Source: Anaspis maculata (lineage: Eukaryota; Arthropoda; Insecta; Coleoptera; Scraptiidae). From it: a stretch of 64,000 nt of DNA. The notes under the pieces were generated by a model, which was given only the letters and a program-made list of their open reading frames with translations, made no database searches and was not told where the DNA came from. How positions within the stretch are numbered: the stretch's first letter is position 1; each line of letters opens with the position of its first letter. Below are positions 20,585-31,020 of the stretch, one piece after another. Position numbers and translations under genes: made by a program. The DNA lies in contig OX421964.1 in assembly GCA_949128115.1 (NCBI GenBank), forward strand, positions 2,170,001 through 2,234,000, in the 5' to 3' direction.

Positions 20585-21415
20585 TCACCATCCGAAGACG
20601 TACTCAAACGCCTTCGATACTAATCCGGTAGTCTTCTGGGGCACATTCTGGGGCGGCAGCACCGAATTCGGAGTACCGGCGGGACTCACGAACGAATGCC
20701 CCAGCGGCCTGGCCCTTATCGGCGTGCTGTACGCGGTGCCGTTGTTATCGTTCTCTTTGTTTTCCTTCGGATAATACAGATTGACCCCGATCATGATCGA
20801 GCTGTTGATCAACCGGCCGTTCATCGACAGCGCCCGACTCACGTCGCTCAAATTGCTGAACTTCAAGTGCAGCCAGTTGCCCTGCGAGGGCATCCGTTTC
20901 TCGACTATCGTGCCGCAATTCGACATCTGAGCCAGGACCAGACTCAAGGCACTCGGCGGGAAGCCAAAAACTACCAGCCAGTGGGTGTCGATCCGGTCCG
21001 TTCGACTGGACCTGCTCATGGTGTCGGCGAAAGCCCTGGAGCACTCGAACTCCGCTCTGGAGGCGTTGGAGTCGCCGAAGTGCACGGCGGGACTGTTCAT
21101 GATGGGGCTGGTGGGTTTCTTGCGGTGTTCGATGGTGTCGAAGAGGCCCTGGCTGGGCGGGCCGGCCTTGTGGGGCGTGAACTGCTGCTGTTTGGGGCTC
21201 TCCATCACCGAAGAGTTGAGGTGTTTGGGGTACAGAGGGGTGCTTTGCTGTCCGATCTTTCTCATGCCGTAGGTGTCGGGGGTCCTGTTGCGGCCGGGGG
21301 ACAGGTTCGGGGTGTTTTGGGATATGTCGCCCATCAGGAAGCCCGGCAGGAAGTTCGGGTTGATGCCGGGCGACGCCGGGCTGGACGGGGCGCTTCCCAG
21401 AGTCATCGGTTCCAT
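20585..21415 (-). CDS. NUP35: Nucleoporin NUP35 (Nup53 family)
   Basis: A single coding exon gives 276 residues, somewhat shorter than the about 326 of the vertebrate protein. The N-terminus has the family's EPMTLGS and FLPGFLMGD motifs (residues 2-8 and 22-30). A Ser/Pro/Thr-rich linker follows, then the RNA-recognition-like MPPN domain (about 144-215, with VVFGFPP, GNWLHLKF and IMIGVNLYY), then a basic tail ending LVSKAFEYVFGW (residues 265-276), the conserved C-terminal amphipathic membrane-binding helix. By family knowledge it is a scaffold protein of the inner ring of the nuclear pore that binds NUP93, NUP155 and NDC1. The start taken is the ATG at 21415. A further in-frame ATG at 21427 probably lies in a 67-bp 5'-UTR intron (21418-21484) ending TTTCCAG|AA, whose donor reads CAG|GTAAAT. 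The exon is distinctly GC-rich against its surroundings. Confidence 0.94.
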   Translation of the reverse strand: MEPMTLGSAPSSPASPGINPNFLPGFLMGDISQNTPNLSPGRNRTPDTYGMRKIGQQSTPLYPKHLNSSVMESPKQQQFTPHKAGPPSQGLFDTIEHRKKPTSPIMNSPAVHFGDSNASRAEFECSRAFADTMSRSSRTDRIDTHWLVVFGFPPSALSLVLAQMSNCGTIVEKRMPSQGNWLHLKFSNLSDVSRALSMNGRLINSSIMIGVNLYYPKENKENDNNGTAYSTPIRARPLGHSFVSPAGTPNSVLPPQNVPQKTTGLVSKAFEYVFGW

Positions 21416-21484
21416 TTCTGGAAACATTGAGGTTATGCAACGCTGTAAAGTGCGAACGAGGCGTTCATGAAGGTCGTTATTTAC

Positions 21485-21999
21485 CTGCTTTATTTAAAAA
21501 AAAGGTGTTGTCCAGTTGTTTGGTGTGTGTTTGGAAAAAGTGGAGCTATTTTGGAATTTTTCGGTAAGCGGAGTGAGTACCTCTGACAGTTATCGAGTGT
21601 CAGTGTCAGAGAACTGTCAGATTCAAAAAATTTGGCATTGCAGTTTGACAGGATAGAAAACTGTACGGAGCTTTGAGAGGTTCAGGAATGATGGAAGAGA
21701 TGGCGCCGGCAGCTTCACAAAAAATATTGTACAGGATGTTCAGTTCTCTGGTTCACTATAATTTATGGCCTTTGCTCTCCCTGGAGACTTCCTCTTGAAC
21801 ACAATTTTAAAAATTAAAAACTATTCTTGAATGATTTTTCCACAGGTTTCGAATCTGTCCACATAAAAATTCTGTGATACAGGATGTCTCAGCTAAAACA
21901 ATCCAGCGCGATTTTCTCAGAAAATATCAAGGCACCAAAAAAAACAAACAAAATTCTATTGGGGGGAAGCCTGATTTTTTACCTTTCTTTTAAGGGGGC
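21485..21999 (-). promoter_or_regulatory. NUP35 5' UTR and upstream region
   Basis: The segment upstream of the putative 5'-UTR intron. It contains several GACAGTT/CTGTCAG words (21587-21625), similar in style to the TTGACA cluster before GID8. No TATA box in a convincing place. Nothing else recognised up to 21999. Confidence 0.35.
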
Positions 22000-22575
22000 G
22001 TCGATGCTTGTAGGTGCTCTAGTTTCCAAGAAAATGCAAGTCGAATCGGGCGAGTCACAAGAAATCGAAAATTCTTGACCGACAAAACAAAATACTTCAG
22101 ATGAAAAAAATCCTCTTTCTCTGGGCTTTCCATTGATGTGTCGCCGATGTCTGTACCTGGCCCAATAAGCCAGAAATTCTGCCTCAAAGTCCAGCAAACA
22201 CAATAATCGGAATCCATGACGTCACCGATCACACACTTGTTGATTTTAACACCAGCCGTTGCTAGGACTTCTTCACTCAACATACCTGGATTCTCCATAG
22301 CAATGAATACTGGCTGATGTGAAAATCAACAAGTGTGTGATCGGTGACGTCGTCATGAATTCCGATTATTGTGTTTGCTATGGACTTTGAGGCAGAATTT
22401 CTGGCTTATTGGGCCAAGTACAGACATCGGCGACACATCAGTGGAAAGCCCAGAGAAAGAGGATTTTTATTCATCTGAAGCATCTTGTTTTGCCGGTCAT
22501 GAGTTTTCGAATTCTTGTGACTCGCCCGATTCAAATTGCATTTTCTTGGAAGCTGGAGCACCTATACAAGTATGG
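22000..22575. repeat. Palindrome with coding-like arms
   Basis: Left and right halves are reverse complements around about 22290, including GTGTGATCGGTGACGTC and its inverse. The arms read outward as a protein-like frame (AEFLAYWA, RHRRHI, GKPRERGF). The left arm, read on the - strand, stays open for 74 codons. The right arm has the same words but a frameshift after RGF. I do not recognise the protein. The terminal boundaries are not sharply defined. Confidence 0.7.
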
Positions 22576-22716
22576 CGCGATGTGACGGAGAAAAAGTGTC
22601 CGCCCTGACCGGGACTCGAACCCGGGCCTTCCATTTGCCGGATGGATACTCTGACCACTAAGCTATCGGGGGAGATAACAGTTTCTCCGTCACATGCCCA
22701 CATGAGAGCCGCCACA
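22571..22716 (-). repeat. tRNA-headed repeat (SINE-like), copy 1
   Basis: On the - strand it has a tRNA-like core CCCCGATAGCTTAGTGGTCA (A box TAGCTTAGTGG) with B box GGTTCGAGTCC, a five-pair TCCAT/ATGGA anticodon stem, and 7-base loop CCGGCAA lacking the universal T33. The core is enclosed by inverted flanks ATGTGACGGAGAAA and TTTCTCCGTCACAT. A complete functional tRNA is unlikely. Confidence 0.85.
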
Positions 22717-22759
22717 GAGTAGTCCCCCTCCAGAGACGTCGTTCGTCTCGTATGTACCC

Positions 22760-22905
22760 CTGTAGTGCGGCGGTTAGTAAGAACCACCTTGCATTTCGTG
22801 ATAAAAGCATGAAATTTGGCACATACGCTCTACAGACTGTCCTTTACTATTTACGAGGCGGACCCACGATGAAACCGTCGTGCAGCTGTCAGAATTGGCA
22901 TTTGC
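22760..22905 (+). repeat. Copy of a ~115-bp dispersed module
   Basis: CTTGCATTTCGTGATAAAAG through GTGCAGCTGTCAGAAT resembles 23414-23530, which fills the axis of the next palindrome. An inverted, more divergent relative is near 57725-57815. No coding frame is shared. Confidence 0.6.
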
Positions 22906-23049
22906 CTACCTTCCAGGGGCAAAAACTGAAGTCGGTTATCAAGCTGATTCAAAAGTGACGTCTATCAATGCAGTAGACCTTCACAGTATAACTTCATCAA
23001 AACAGATGTCAATATTGCGAAAGGAGGGGGAATGGGAGGGGATAGTTCT

Positions 23050-23930
23050 AGCCGCGGCACAGATTTTTTTATTTGTTAATTTCGGACCAAATTGACAAGT
23101 TTGGTGTCGTTTTCGACTAAATTACATCTTCTGAGTTCAAATTGAATGTTGTGATTGTAGTTTGAAGGATTTTTTTTTTGTTTTGTTGAAAAAAAAAATT
23201 TCAGAAAAAAAACTTAGTCTTTTTTCATTTTGACTTTTATCTCAATTCCGGGCATTCGATTAGTTCACTTTCTAAAGGCTTCCTGTACATAAAAACCATG
23301 TGCAAGACCTGATTTCCACTCTGACAAGATCGTGAGCCTCATTTGTTCCTAAAGTCGTAGAAGTAATATCCAATAATTTCATTGATTTTCATGTACGAAT
23401 GGAGGTGTGCGTGCAAAGCCTTGCAGTTTGTGATAAAAGCCTGAAACTTGACGTACATGGTCTATGGACTGTCCTTCACGATATAAGAGGTGCACCCATG
23501 ACGGAACCGCCGTGCAGCTGTCAGAATCGCCACGATACCTTTGCACGCACACTTCCATTCGTACATGAAAATGATTGCATATTACTTTCACGACTTTACG
23601 AACAAATGAGGCTCACGAACTTGTCAAAGTAAAAATCAGGTCTCGTACATGGTTTTCATGTGCAGGAAGCTTTGAAGAAGTGAACTAAATAACAATTTCC
23701 GCTTCGAATGTCTTGAATTAGGACAAAAGTCAAAATGAAAAAAGCCTAACATTTTTTTCTGAAATATATTTTTTGGTAACAAAACAAAATCTTTTTTTTT
23801 TCAAACTGCAATTAATTTGACGAATTTTGACGACTGCAATTTGAATTCAGAAGATGTAATTTAGTCGGGAACGACACCAAACTTATCAATTTGGTCCGAA
23901 ATTAACTAATGAAAAAATCTGTGTAGTGTG
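23050..23930. repeat. Palindrome with a 115-bp module at its axis
   Basis: The arms 23055-23413 and 23530-23925 are reverse complements (TAATTTCGGACCAAATTGA and GTGCGTGCAAAG on the left, with their inverses on the right). The axis segment 23414-23530 is not palindromic and matches 22789-22900 in direct orientation. Confidence 0.8.
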
Positions 23931-23934
23931 AAAA

Positions 23935-26475
23935 AAATCAAGAAAAAACATAAGTGGCATAACATAAGCCCTAAACCACACTTGAGGACACAAGAGGGCT
24001 TGATAGGGCTCCGAACATCACATGAAAACACAAGGTGCCTATTTACGCAACAAAAGTCAAAGGAAATGTGAAGGGGCTCCGCAGGGCTTCAAAACACGTT
24101 GAAGAAACAATGGAGTCCAATGAAGTTTGTTTGAATTCAGATCGCTGGCTGTGAAAAAACATAAGGAGGCTAAGTGGGGCTCCAAACTACCCTTTCGGAC
24201 ACAAGGGGGCCGATAGGGCTTCGAATATCACATGTAAGCACAAGGAACTCACTAATGCTCCAAAAGACACAGAAAAAGGTGAGGGGGCTCAGCGGGGTCC
24301 CAAAAGACGTTGAAGAAACAATTGGGCCCACGAAGGATCACTAAGGCCTCTAACGGCGCCAAAAGCACAATGGGGCTCATTGGAATTCTGAAGGCTACAA
24401 AAAGGGGACTCATCCGGGTCCCAAACGATACATGAGGGTGAGGGCACTAGAGGACCCGATAGAACTCCGTAAGCCACGGTAAAATGCTAGGAGCTCAGCA
24501 GGGCTTCAAAAGACGTTGAAGAAACAAGAGGGCTCTTAGGGGGCCACTAGGACGTTCAACAATGCAAGAAGGCACAAGGGAGCTCACTGGAATTCTGAAA
24601 GCTACGCAAAGAAAGAGGGGTCTCATCAGAGCTCCAAGCGATACATGAGGACACAAAAGGGCCCGATAGAGCTCCGTAAGCCACGGGAAAATGCTATGGG
24701 GCTCATCAGGGCTTCAAAAGACGTTGAAGAGATAAGAAGGCTCTTAGAGAGCAGCTAGGGCAACAAGGGAGCTCACTGAAATCCTGAAAGCATCGAAAAA
24801 CATGAGGAGGCTCATCAGGGCTCCAAACGATACGTTAGGGCACAAGGGGAGCCCGATAGAGCTCCATGACCCGCGTAGAAATGCCAGGGGACTCAGCAGG
24901 ATTTTAAATTATATAGACGACACAATGGAGCCCGACGGAGCTCTGTTGAACAAAAGAAGACAAAAGGGGCTCACCTCTGGGCTTACTGGTACCCTTAAAG
25001 CCATGAAAAAACATGACGGGGCTAATTAAAACTACACTTGCAGACACAGGCGAGGGGGGGGGGAGCAACAAGGGTCGGAATATTATATGAAGACACAAGA
25101 GACTTACTAATGCTCCGACCGATAAGGCTCCGAATGACATGACGGAACTGTGGCGGCTCTCATGTGGGCATGTGGCGGAGGAACTGTTGTCTCCCCGATA
25201 GCTTAGTGGTCAGAGTATCCTTCCGGCAAATGGAAGACGCGGGTTCGAGTCCCGCTCAGGGCAGACACTTTTTCTCCGTCACATCGCGCCATAGCATAAT
25301 GGTGCTTAGTGCTCCAAAAGTAACGGAAAATACAAGGAGCGGAGACTCAGCAGGTTTTCAAATTACATTGAAGACACAAGAAGGGGGCCCAATGAAGCTC
25401 TGGATAGCAGAAGATGATGGAAGAAGGCTTGATGGAATTCTGAAAGCTATGAAACAAGGGGGCCCGATAGGAGGCTGAATATCACATGAGAGCACAAAGG
25501 GTTCACTAGTGTCTGAAAGCCTCGGAAAAATAAAAGGGAGCTCAACAGAGCTTCAATCGATGTTAGAGACACAAGAAGGCCTACTGGAGATCTGTATAAC
25601 AAAATAGGCTTATTAGTATGTATTTTCTCTGGAAGCCTATCAGGTCTGGGGCTTATCCGAGCTTTTATTACATTTCAAGAAAAAAAGGGGCCCGATAGGG
25701 CTCTGAATATGACATGATGGCACAACGCTGCTTGCTGCTTCGGAAGTCACAGGAAATGCAAGGGGGGCATAGCACGGCTTCAAATCACACTGGGGCCCAG
25801 TGAGGCTCTTGATAACACAAGTTTGCAAAATGGGGGTTCCTGGAACTCTGAAAGCTATGAAAAATATAAGAAGGATCATTAGGGCTCAAAATTACACTTA
25901 AGGACGTAAGGAGCCCGACAGGGCTCCGAACACCACATGAAGGCACAAGGGGCTTACTAGTGCTCCGGAAGTCACGGAAAAATGTAAGGGGGCTCAGCAG
26001 AGCTCAGAAAAAATACAAGGGAACTATCATCAGGATAGGGCTCCGAATATGATATGGAAACACAAAGGTGCTTACTGCTACGAAAGTCACGGAGAAATGC
26101 AAGGGCCAAGGGGCTCATCAAAGGCTTTAAACTGCACTGAAGACACAAAGAGGCCCAATGGAGGTCTGGATAGCACAATAACACAACAGAGGCTTGCTGG
26201 GGTTCTGGTAGTGATAAAAAAAAACCGAGGGGCTAATTAGGTCTCCAAACAACACTTGCGGAAACAAGGGGCTCGATAGGGCTCCGAATATCACATAAAG
26301 GGCAACAGGGGGCTTACTAGAGTTCCGGAAGCTCGGTGCACTACTAGAAGTGAGCGGAGTAATGCAAGGGGACTCACTAGAGGTTTAAAGACATTGAAAA
26401 GACAAGGGTGCCCAAAAGGGTTTTAAATATTACAGTAAGGTATAAGGGGCTCATTAGAACTCTAAAAGCAAGAGA
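23935..26475 (+). repeat. Degenerate satellite array, ~208-bp higher-order unit of ~35-bp monomers
   Basis: Variants of ACAAGGGGGCCCGATAGGGC and CTCAGCAGGGCTTCAAA recur throughout. The marker ACGTTGAAGA occurs at 24096, 24307, 24513 and 24721, spacing 211, 206 and 208, so the unit contains about six short monomers. The later part is more divergent. A tRNA-headed repeat (25139-25300) interrupts it. No coding sequence; short open frames follow from the repeat. Confidence 0.85.
25139..25300 (+). repeat. tRNA-headed repeat, copy 2, inserted in the satellite
   Basis: Same structure as copy 1 but on the + strand: TGTGGCGGCTCTCATGTGGG, a tRNA-like core with TAGCTTAGTGG and GGTTCGAGTCC, then CTTTTTCTCCGTCACATCGC. 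Here the left inverted flank has one change (GTGGCGGAGG), and the anticodon stem differs by one base. Confidence 0.85.
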
Positions 26476-26523
26476 AAACACAAAACGGGTTGGTAAAACC
26501 AGGGCAAAGGGCTAACATGTTTT

Positions 26524-26692
26524 TGCGACGTATTGTCCGTCCGACGAACTGTCCGCGACGAATTGTCCTCGCGACGAATTGTCCGTGTGACGAATTGTCC
26601 GTGCGACGAATTGTCCGCTCGACGAATCGCCCGTGCGACGAATTGTCCGCGACGAATTGTCCACGCGTCGAATTGTCCGGGTCACGAATCTT
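26524..26692 (+). repeat. 17-bp satellite, GACGAATTGTCCGTGCG type
   Basis: About ten head-to-tail units, mostly 17 bp with some of 14 bp, each containing GACGAATTGTCC. It lies between the 208-bp satellite and the start of the large inverted repeat. The apparent Arg/Cys-rich open frames on both strands are by-products. Confidence 0.9.
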
Positions 26693-27405
26693 TTGATGTA
26701 TGTAGGAGGCCTGGAAAATCTCTGTCAACGTTATTCGACTCGGAGTGGTCAAAAACATCAAACTACCAAGTTTGATTGAAATAACTTGAATGTTCGAGAG
26801 AGACCTGAATGGTAGATTTCTGTCAATAGTCCGGCGGCAAGTTGTAACAATTGTGCACAATGAGCTAAAAGCAACTTTATTTTTTCAAGTTAATATTTGG
26901 ACCCTAAAGAATATTTCCAGATAGAGACCCCAACCGATTAGACTTTATTTGGCCCCCCTCAGCAACGCCAACTTCGACCGTTATTTCATCCATTTTTGTA
27001 CATTACTTCCATAATAATTGACGTATACCAGCTGTTAAGGTGTCGATTCCCATGTTTTTGAAGATGAGGAACTCAAAGATGATGGTCTTGGAGCTTTTGA
27101 AGTTGAAATTTGCGAACTTGATGGATGGTTACTGGTACCTCATTGGTTAAGACATTTGAAAAAGATGGCTGACAATCTTCAAAAACAATTGAAATGGGAA
27201 GTCTAATGAGAGATCTAGGGTCATGATTTGATGCTATCTACAACTTACCTTCGAGCTTACCTTAGTTCATCGAGAATACGTGCTTGGGTTTTTCTCTTCG
27301 CGAGGTCGAAATCAAAGCAGTCGCAATTTTCTAAATAGTCACTATTCGCTACGATTATTCCAAAAAAAATTGTTTTTGGTTACAAGTAAAACAATGCGAT
27401 CATCT

Positions 27406-28001
27406 TCATTAATATGCAAAGCACCAGTGACCCAGCAATATTGTTACGAGCGTAACATCCGCGAATTGTTACGTGGATTCCCGTGCATTCTGGTAAATAC
27501 GCGGTCTTTCTAGACTCTTTTATTGCGTTGCAATGTACAAATGGGGAGCTCTGGACATTTCTAGAGTATACGTGATGGCTTGGCATTGAAATATATCGGA
27601 AGACCCAACGCTCGATCAAGACACATCTGTCCAGTTGGCGGCGGCGCCGGCTCTAGAGCACGGCAGAATTATACGCGAAATGTGTAGGATTTTTTGGGAG
27701 TCGTCGCGAATTCGTATGCCGGGTCACTGTGGAATCTGCTGGAAAACGCATAGAACATTCGAGATGAATCAGTCGGACCTATATAAGGCATCAATCGTAG
27801 GCTCAAAATAGATTTCAGTCTGGACAGTCCAAGTAGGTTGACCATGGTAAATGCATAAAATCTTTAGCTAATCAATCATTGGATCATTCTCTTATGTGAA
27901 ACTAGAATATCTATTATTCACCAACGAGTACTGACCAAAAGAAATTTCACTAATCTCGTATTATAATAATTGAGCGTTGATGCAACCCAGGGTAAGTTAT
28001 A
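27406..28001 (+). other. Possible degenerate LTR-like segment
   Basis: TGTTACGAGCGTAACA near 27440 resembles the beginning of some Ty3/gypsy LTRs. A TATATAAGG about 340 bases later (near 27780) is followed by ATTTCAGTCTGGACAG, a plausible start site. I could not find a matching terminal CA end or target duplication, and no gag or pol follows. Confidence 0.25.
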
Positions 28002-28845
28002 CAGGGTGTCCGTTTTTCGAGACTAAGCATGGGTATCTCGCTTATATTGAGAGATACAAAGTCGGTTAAATTAGGAAAAAGTTGCGCATTTTTATGACGA
28101 TCAATGATCCAAAAAAAAATTTGACGTATCGATTTTCGTTTTTGAGATATCGTGAAAAAGCAGGAATTTGAATTTTTGTTTTTATTTTTTATTCAACAAA
28201 CGGTTGAAGGTGGCTTTTCCAAGAGGAATCCAAAGCTGCCAAAATCTTTACTCTAGCTATCAAAGCAACCGAGATACGACATTCAACTTTTTTCTCTAAT
28301 GGGCGCCATATTGGATTTTGATATTTTTGAATACAGTATTCTTATCTGGTTACAACGATGTGCCACATGTCATTATTGAACAAATGTTCAACATTTACGG
28401 TTTTTTTTATTGTCGGTGCTGATTTTGTTTCCAAAGCACTCTTTAAAAAAAAAAATTTTTTTGCTCAAAAGCATAAAATTGTATTAAAAAATGTCTAAAT
28501 CCAATATGGCGCCCATAAGAGAAAAAAAAAGTTGAATGTCATATCTCTTTTGTTTTGAAAGCTAGAATGAAGATTTTGGCAACATTTAATTCCCCTTAGA
28601 AAAGTGCCTCCACAATGTCTTGATTAGAAAAGGCTACTTTCAACCGTTTTTCAAATAAAAAATAAAAACAAAAATTACGAATTTCTGTTTTTTCTCGATA
28701 TCTCGAAAACTAAAACTGACAAGTCAAATATCTTCTTGGATCATTGATCGTCATGAAAATTCGCAACTTTTTTCTAATTTAACCGACTCTGTATCTCTAA
28801 AGATAAGCAAGATACCCATGCTTGGCCTCGAAAAACGGACACCTG
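28002..28845. repeat. Palindromic foldback element, TA-flanked
   Basis: It starts CAGGGTGTCCGTTTTTCGAG and ends CTCGAAAAACGGACACCTG, flanked by TA (28000-28001, 28846-28847). The arms of about 350-400 bp contain AAATCCAATATGGCGCCC-type words in both orientations. No ORF. Confidence 0.9.
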
Positions 28846-28847
28846 TA

Positions 28848-29207
28848 TAGCCCCAAGTGAAGGCATGGATGGGAAAACAGGCCTAAGCATTTTTCTGATC
28901 CTACAGCTTACTGAATTAAAGCTACATCAAGCACACGATAGGGTTTTTTCTTACCACCAAAGCAATCCTCAGACTTTACACCCTCGTAGAGTTCAGAAAA
29001 CGTCCTGTGCAGATGATGATAAACTTCAAACCTTCCGCAGAGCACATTCGCTTGCGCATGAAGTATCATTCCATCACAATAATCTGCTTCCTTGTGATTA
29101 CAGGGCATAAAGTTATTCAGATTCGCTGAATAGAACAGAGTACTTGAGTACTGCATCATTTTGTGTAGCAACAACTTCTTCTGAGTACGTCGCTGGTGCC
29201 AATTAGA
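28848..29207. other. No recognised feature
   Basis: Short open frames on both strands overlap here but lack motifs and splice context. Confidence 0.35.
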
Positions 29208-29209
29208 TT

Positions 29210-29390
29210 ATGGCGCGATGTGACGGAGAAAAAGTGTCCGGCCTGACCGGGACTCGAACCCGGGTATTCCATTTGCCGGATGGATACTCTGACCACTAAG
29301 CTATCGGGGGAGACAACAGTTCCTCCGTCACATGCCCACATGAGAGAGCCGCCACAGTACTCCATCTCCAGAGACGTCGTTCGTCTCGTA
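29210..29390 (-). repeat. tRNA-headed repeat, copy 3
   Basis: Same organisation as copy 1, on the - strand, with inverted flanks ATGTGACGGAG and CTCCGTCACAT around a tRNA-like core. The sequence beyond the core (to about 29400, CGTTCGTCTCGTATGTACCC) is also shared with copy 1, so the full unit is longer than the core. Confidence 0.85.
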
Positions 29391-29629
29391 TGTACCCCTG
29401 CGTTCGCCGTACTTATGGACCGTTGACCGTTGTTCAGTACCCCCCACCTAGGGCGACGGATAGGACGTGGGTGGACGTAGGACAGGGAACTGGCGGTGCT
29501 GTTTACTTGTTTGTTACTTGCTTTGTACCTCTTTGCCTTCTGCATGTGCGTCGTTGCTTGCTTTGTACCTGTTCGTCTGAGTTGCATGTTGCGTGCGTGT
29601 TGTTTTTGTTCGGGGTCACTATTTATGAC

Positions 29630-29772
29630 GCGATGTGACGGAGAAAAAGTGTCTACCCTGACCGGAACTCGAACCCGGGTCTTCCATTTGCCGGATGGAT
29701 ACTCTGACCACTAAGCTATCGAGGGAGACAACAGTTCCTCCGTCACATGCCCACATGAGAGCCGCCACAAAC
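29630..29772 (-). repeat. tRNA-headed repeat, copy 4
   Basis: Same core with small changes (TCGAGGGAG for TCGGGGGAG). ACTATT precedes and follows the unit (about 29619 and 29771), a candidate 6-bp target duplication. Confidence 0.85.
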
Positions 29773-30006
29773 TATTCCAACAAACTGACTGGCTAGGTGG
29801 CGACAAATCTTATCCCGTACGCACTAAATGTTTCGCCTAGCTGCAGCACCATCGATTATATTTTGGCAGAAGGAAACGGAGAATCTTTGGAAGAATCGTA
29901 TTCTTTTGGTAAACTCAAGAAAATTGGATTCTTCACCAAAATGAAGTTCACTAATACATACCTATTTGATAGAGCTGGTGGGAAAGGCTGCTTCTTGTCA
30001 CCTTTA

Positions 30007-30356
30007 TAGTCCAGTCACTATGTTCAAAAAATAGTATCAACTTTGGAAAAATTAGTAGAGGGTTGAAATTTTGGAACCTATAAAAAGTCCCCTAAAATCC
30101 GAGCTTAGGAACTTTGGATGATCGCCATCAAGTGTTAAAAAGGAGTTTTTTCGGCGAAGAAGTCATTTCTTTATTGGAAGATGGTCCTTTTTGTAATTGA
30201 ATGATTGCGTATTACCATCTTGACAATCGCCATACACTATTTCTACTTTTGCGTTGGTGGCGGATCCAAGATGGCGACTAAGAAATAAAAACAGTTGACT
30301 GTCTTATTTCCAATAGTAGCAGACTTGAAAAATGTCGGATGATAGTGACTGGACTA
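30007..30356. mobile_element. MITE with 15-bp inverted ends and TTA duplication (Harbinger-like)
   Basis: The ends TAGTCCAGTCACTAT and ATAGTGACTGGACTA are perfect inverses. TTA at 30004-30006 and 30357-30359 is the target duplication. A 3-bp TWA duplication is characteristic of PIF/Harbinger elements, though TA-type insertion cannot be excluded. 350 bp, no transposase. Confidence 0.82.
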
Positions 30357-30359
30357 TTA

Positions 30360-31020
30360 CGCACTTGGTCAGAAACATGCAAATTCAGAAGCAAGTTTCT
30401 TCACGCCTCCAGAGACGCAACTTGAAGCTTCTGGCAGGATTTGACGACGCAATGCTGAACGGAAGAACTTTTTTTTAAAGAAACACTAGAGAGTACCTGT
30501 TACCGGGAAAGGATTCACCCCACTTCGTTAATAGTCTCAATTGAAGAAAAAACATCATTCAGCAACTCTTTTGCGTGGCAGGTACATTTAGCTGATGACT
30601 TAGATTGTTAGATTTTCCTTTGCACTTGGCCAAGTGGCCAGAGTATTGATCAGTAACCTTATTATCTGGAAGAAAATTAGCATTCGGGTCTTTTTTGGAA
30701 GTTACATGAATTTCTCAAAAAATTGAAATTTGAGCTCGTTAAGTTGAAGGCCATTCTTGTAGCTTTCAAAGAAACCTGATTGGTAATTTTCTTCCGGAGA
30801 ATAAGATTACTGGAACTGGAAGAACACTGTGTTATTTGACCAATATTCTGGCCACCTTGCGGGACAGAGAAATTCTCAACGTGTCCAGCCATTCCAGGTT
30901 TACCTGAAAAGCGCTAAGGGACCTTCGGTCAGTGATGAGTACGTTGTCTATTAAAGATACACCAGCATTTTGTATGCGTTTTATTCTACTGTACTGTGAT
31001 ACATTTTGTTACAACTGCAG
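30360..31020. other. No recognised element; leads to a putative exon
   Basis: Mixed AT-rich sequence inside the loop of the 5.9-kb inverted repeat. A pyrimidine-containing stretch ending ACAACTGCAG (31011-31020) could be a splice acceptor for the exon at 31021. Confidence 0.3.

Noticed and set aside
20696..21440. Open frames of 231-244 codons opposite or out of frame with NUP35
   Set aside because: The NUP35 frame has clear family motifs from end to end; the others are shadows caused by high GC content.
22600..22672. True tRNA gene
   Set aside because: The core has A and B boxes but lacks T at position 33, its acceptor stem has a mismatch and it occurs four times within a longer repeated unit, so it is a tRNA-derived repeat.
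23935..26475. CRISPR-like or regularly spaced repeat array
   Set aside because: The units are tandem, degenerate and adjacent with no unique spacers, and the genome is eukaryotic.
26462..26860. 132-codon - strand frame with Arg/Thr repeats
   Set aside because: It is created by the 17-bp satellite.
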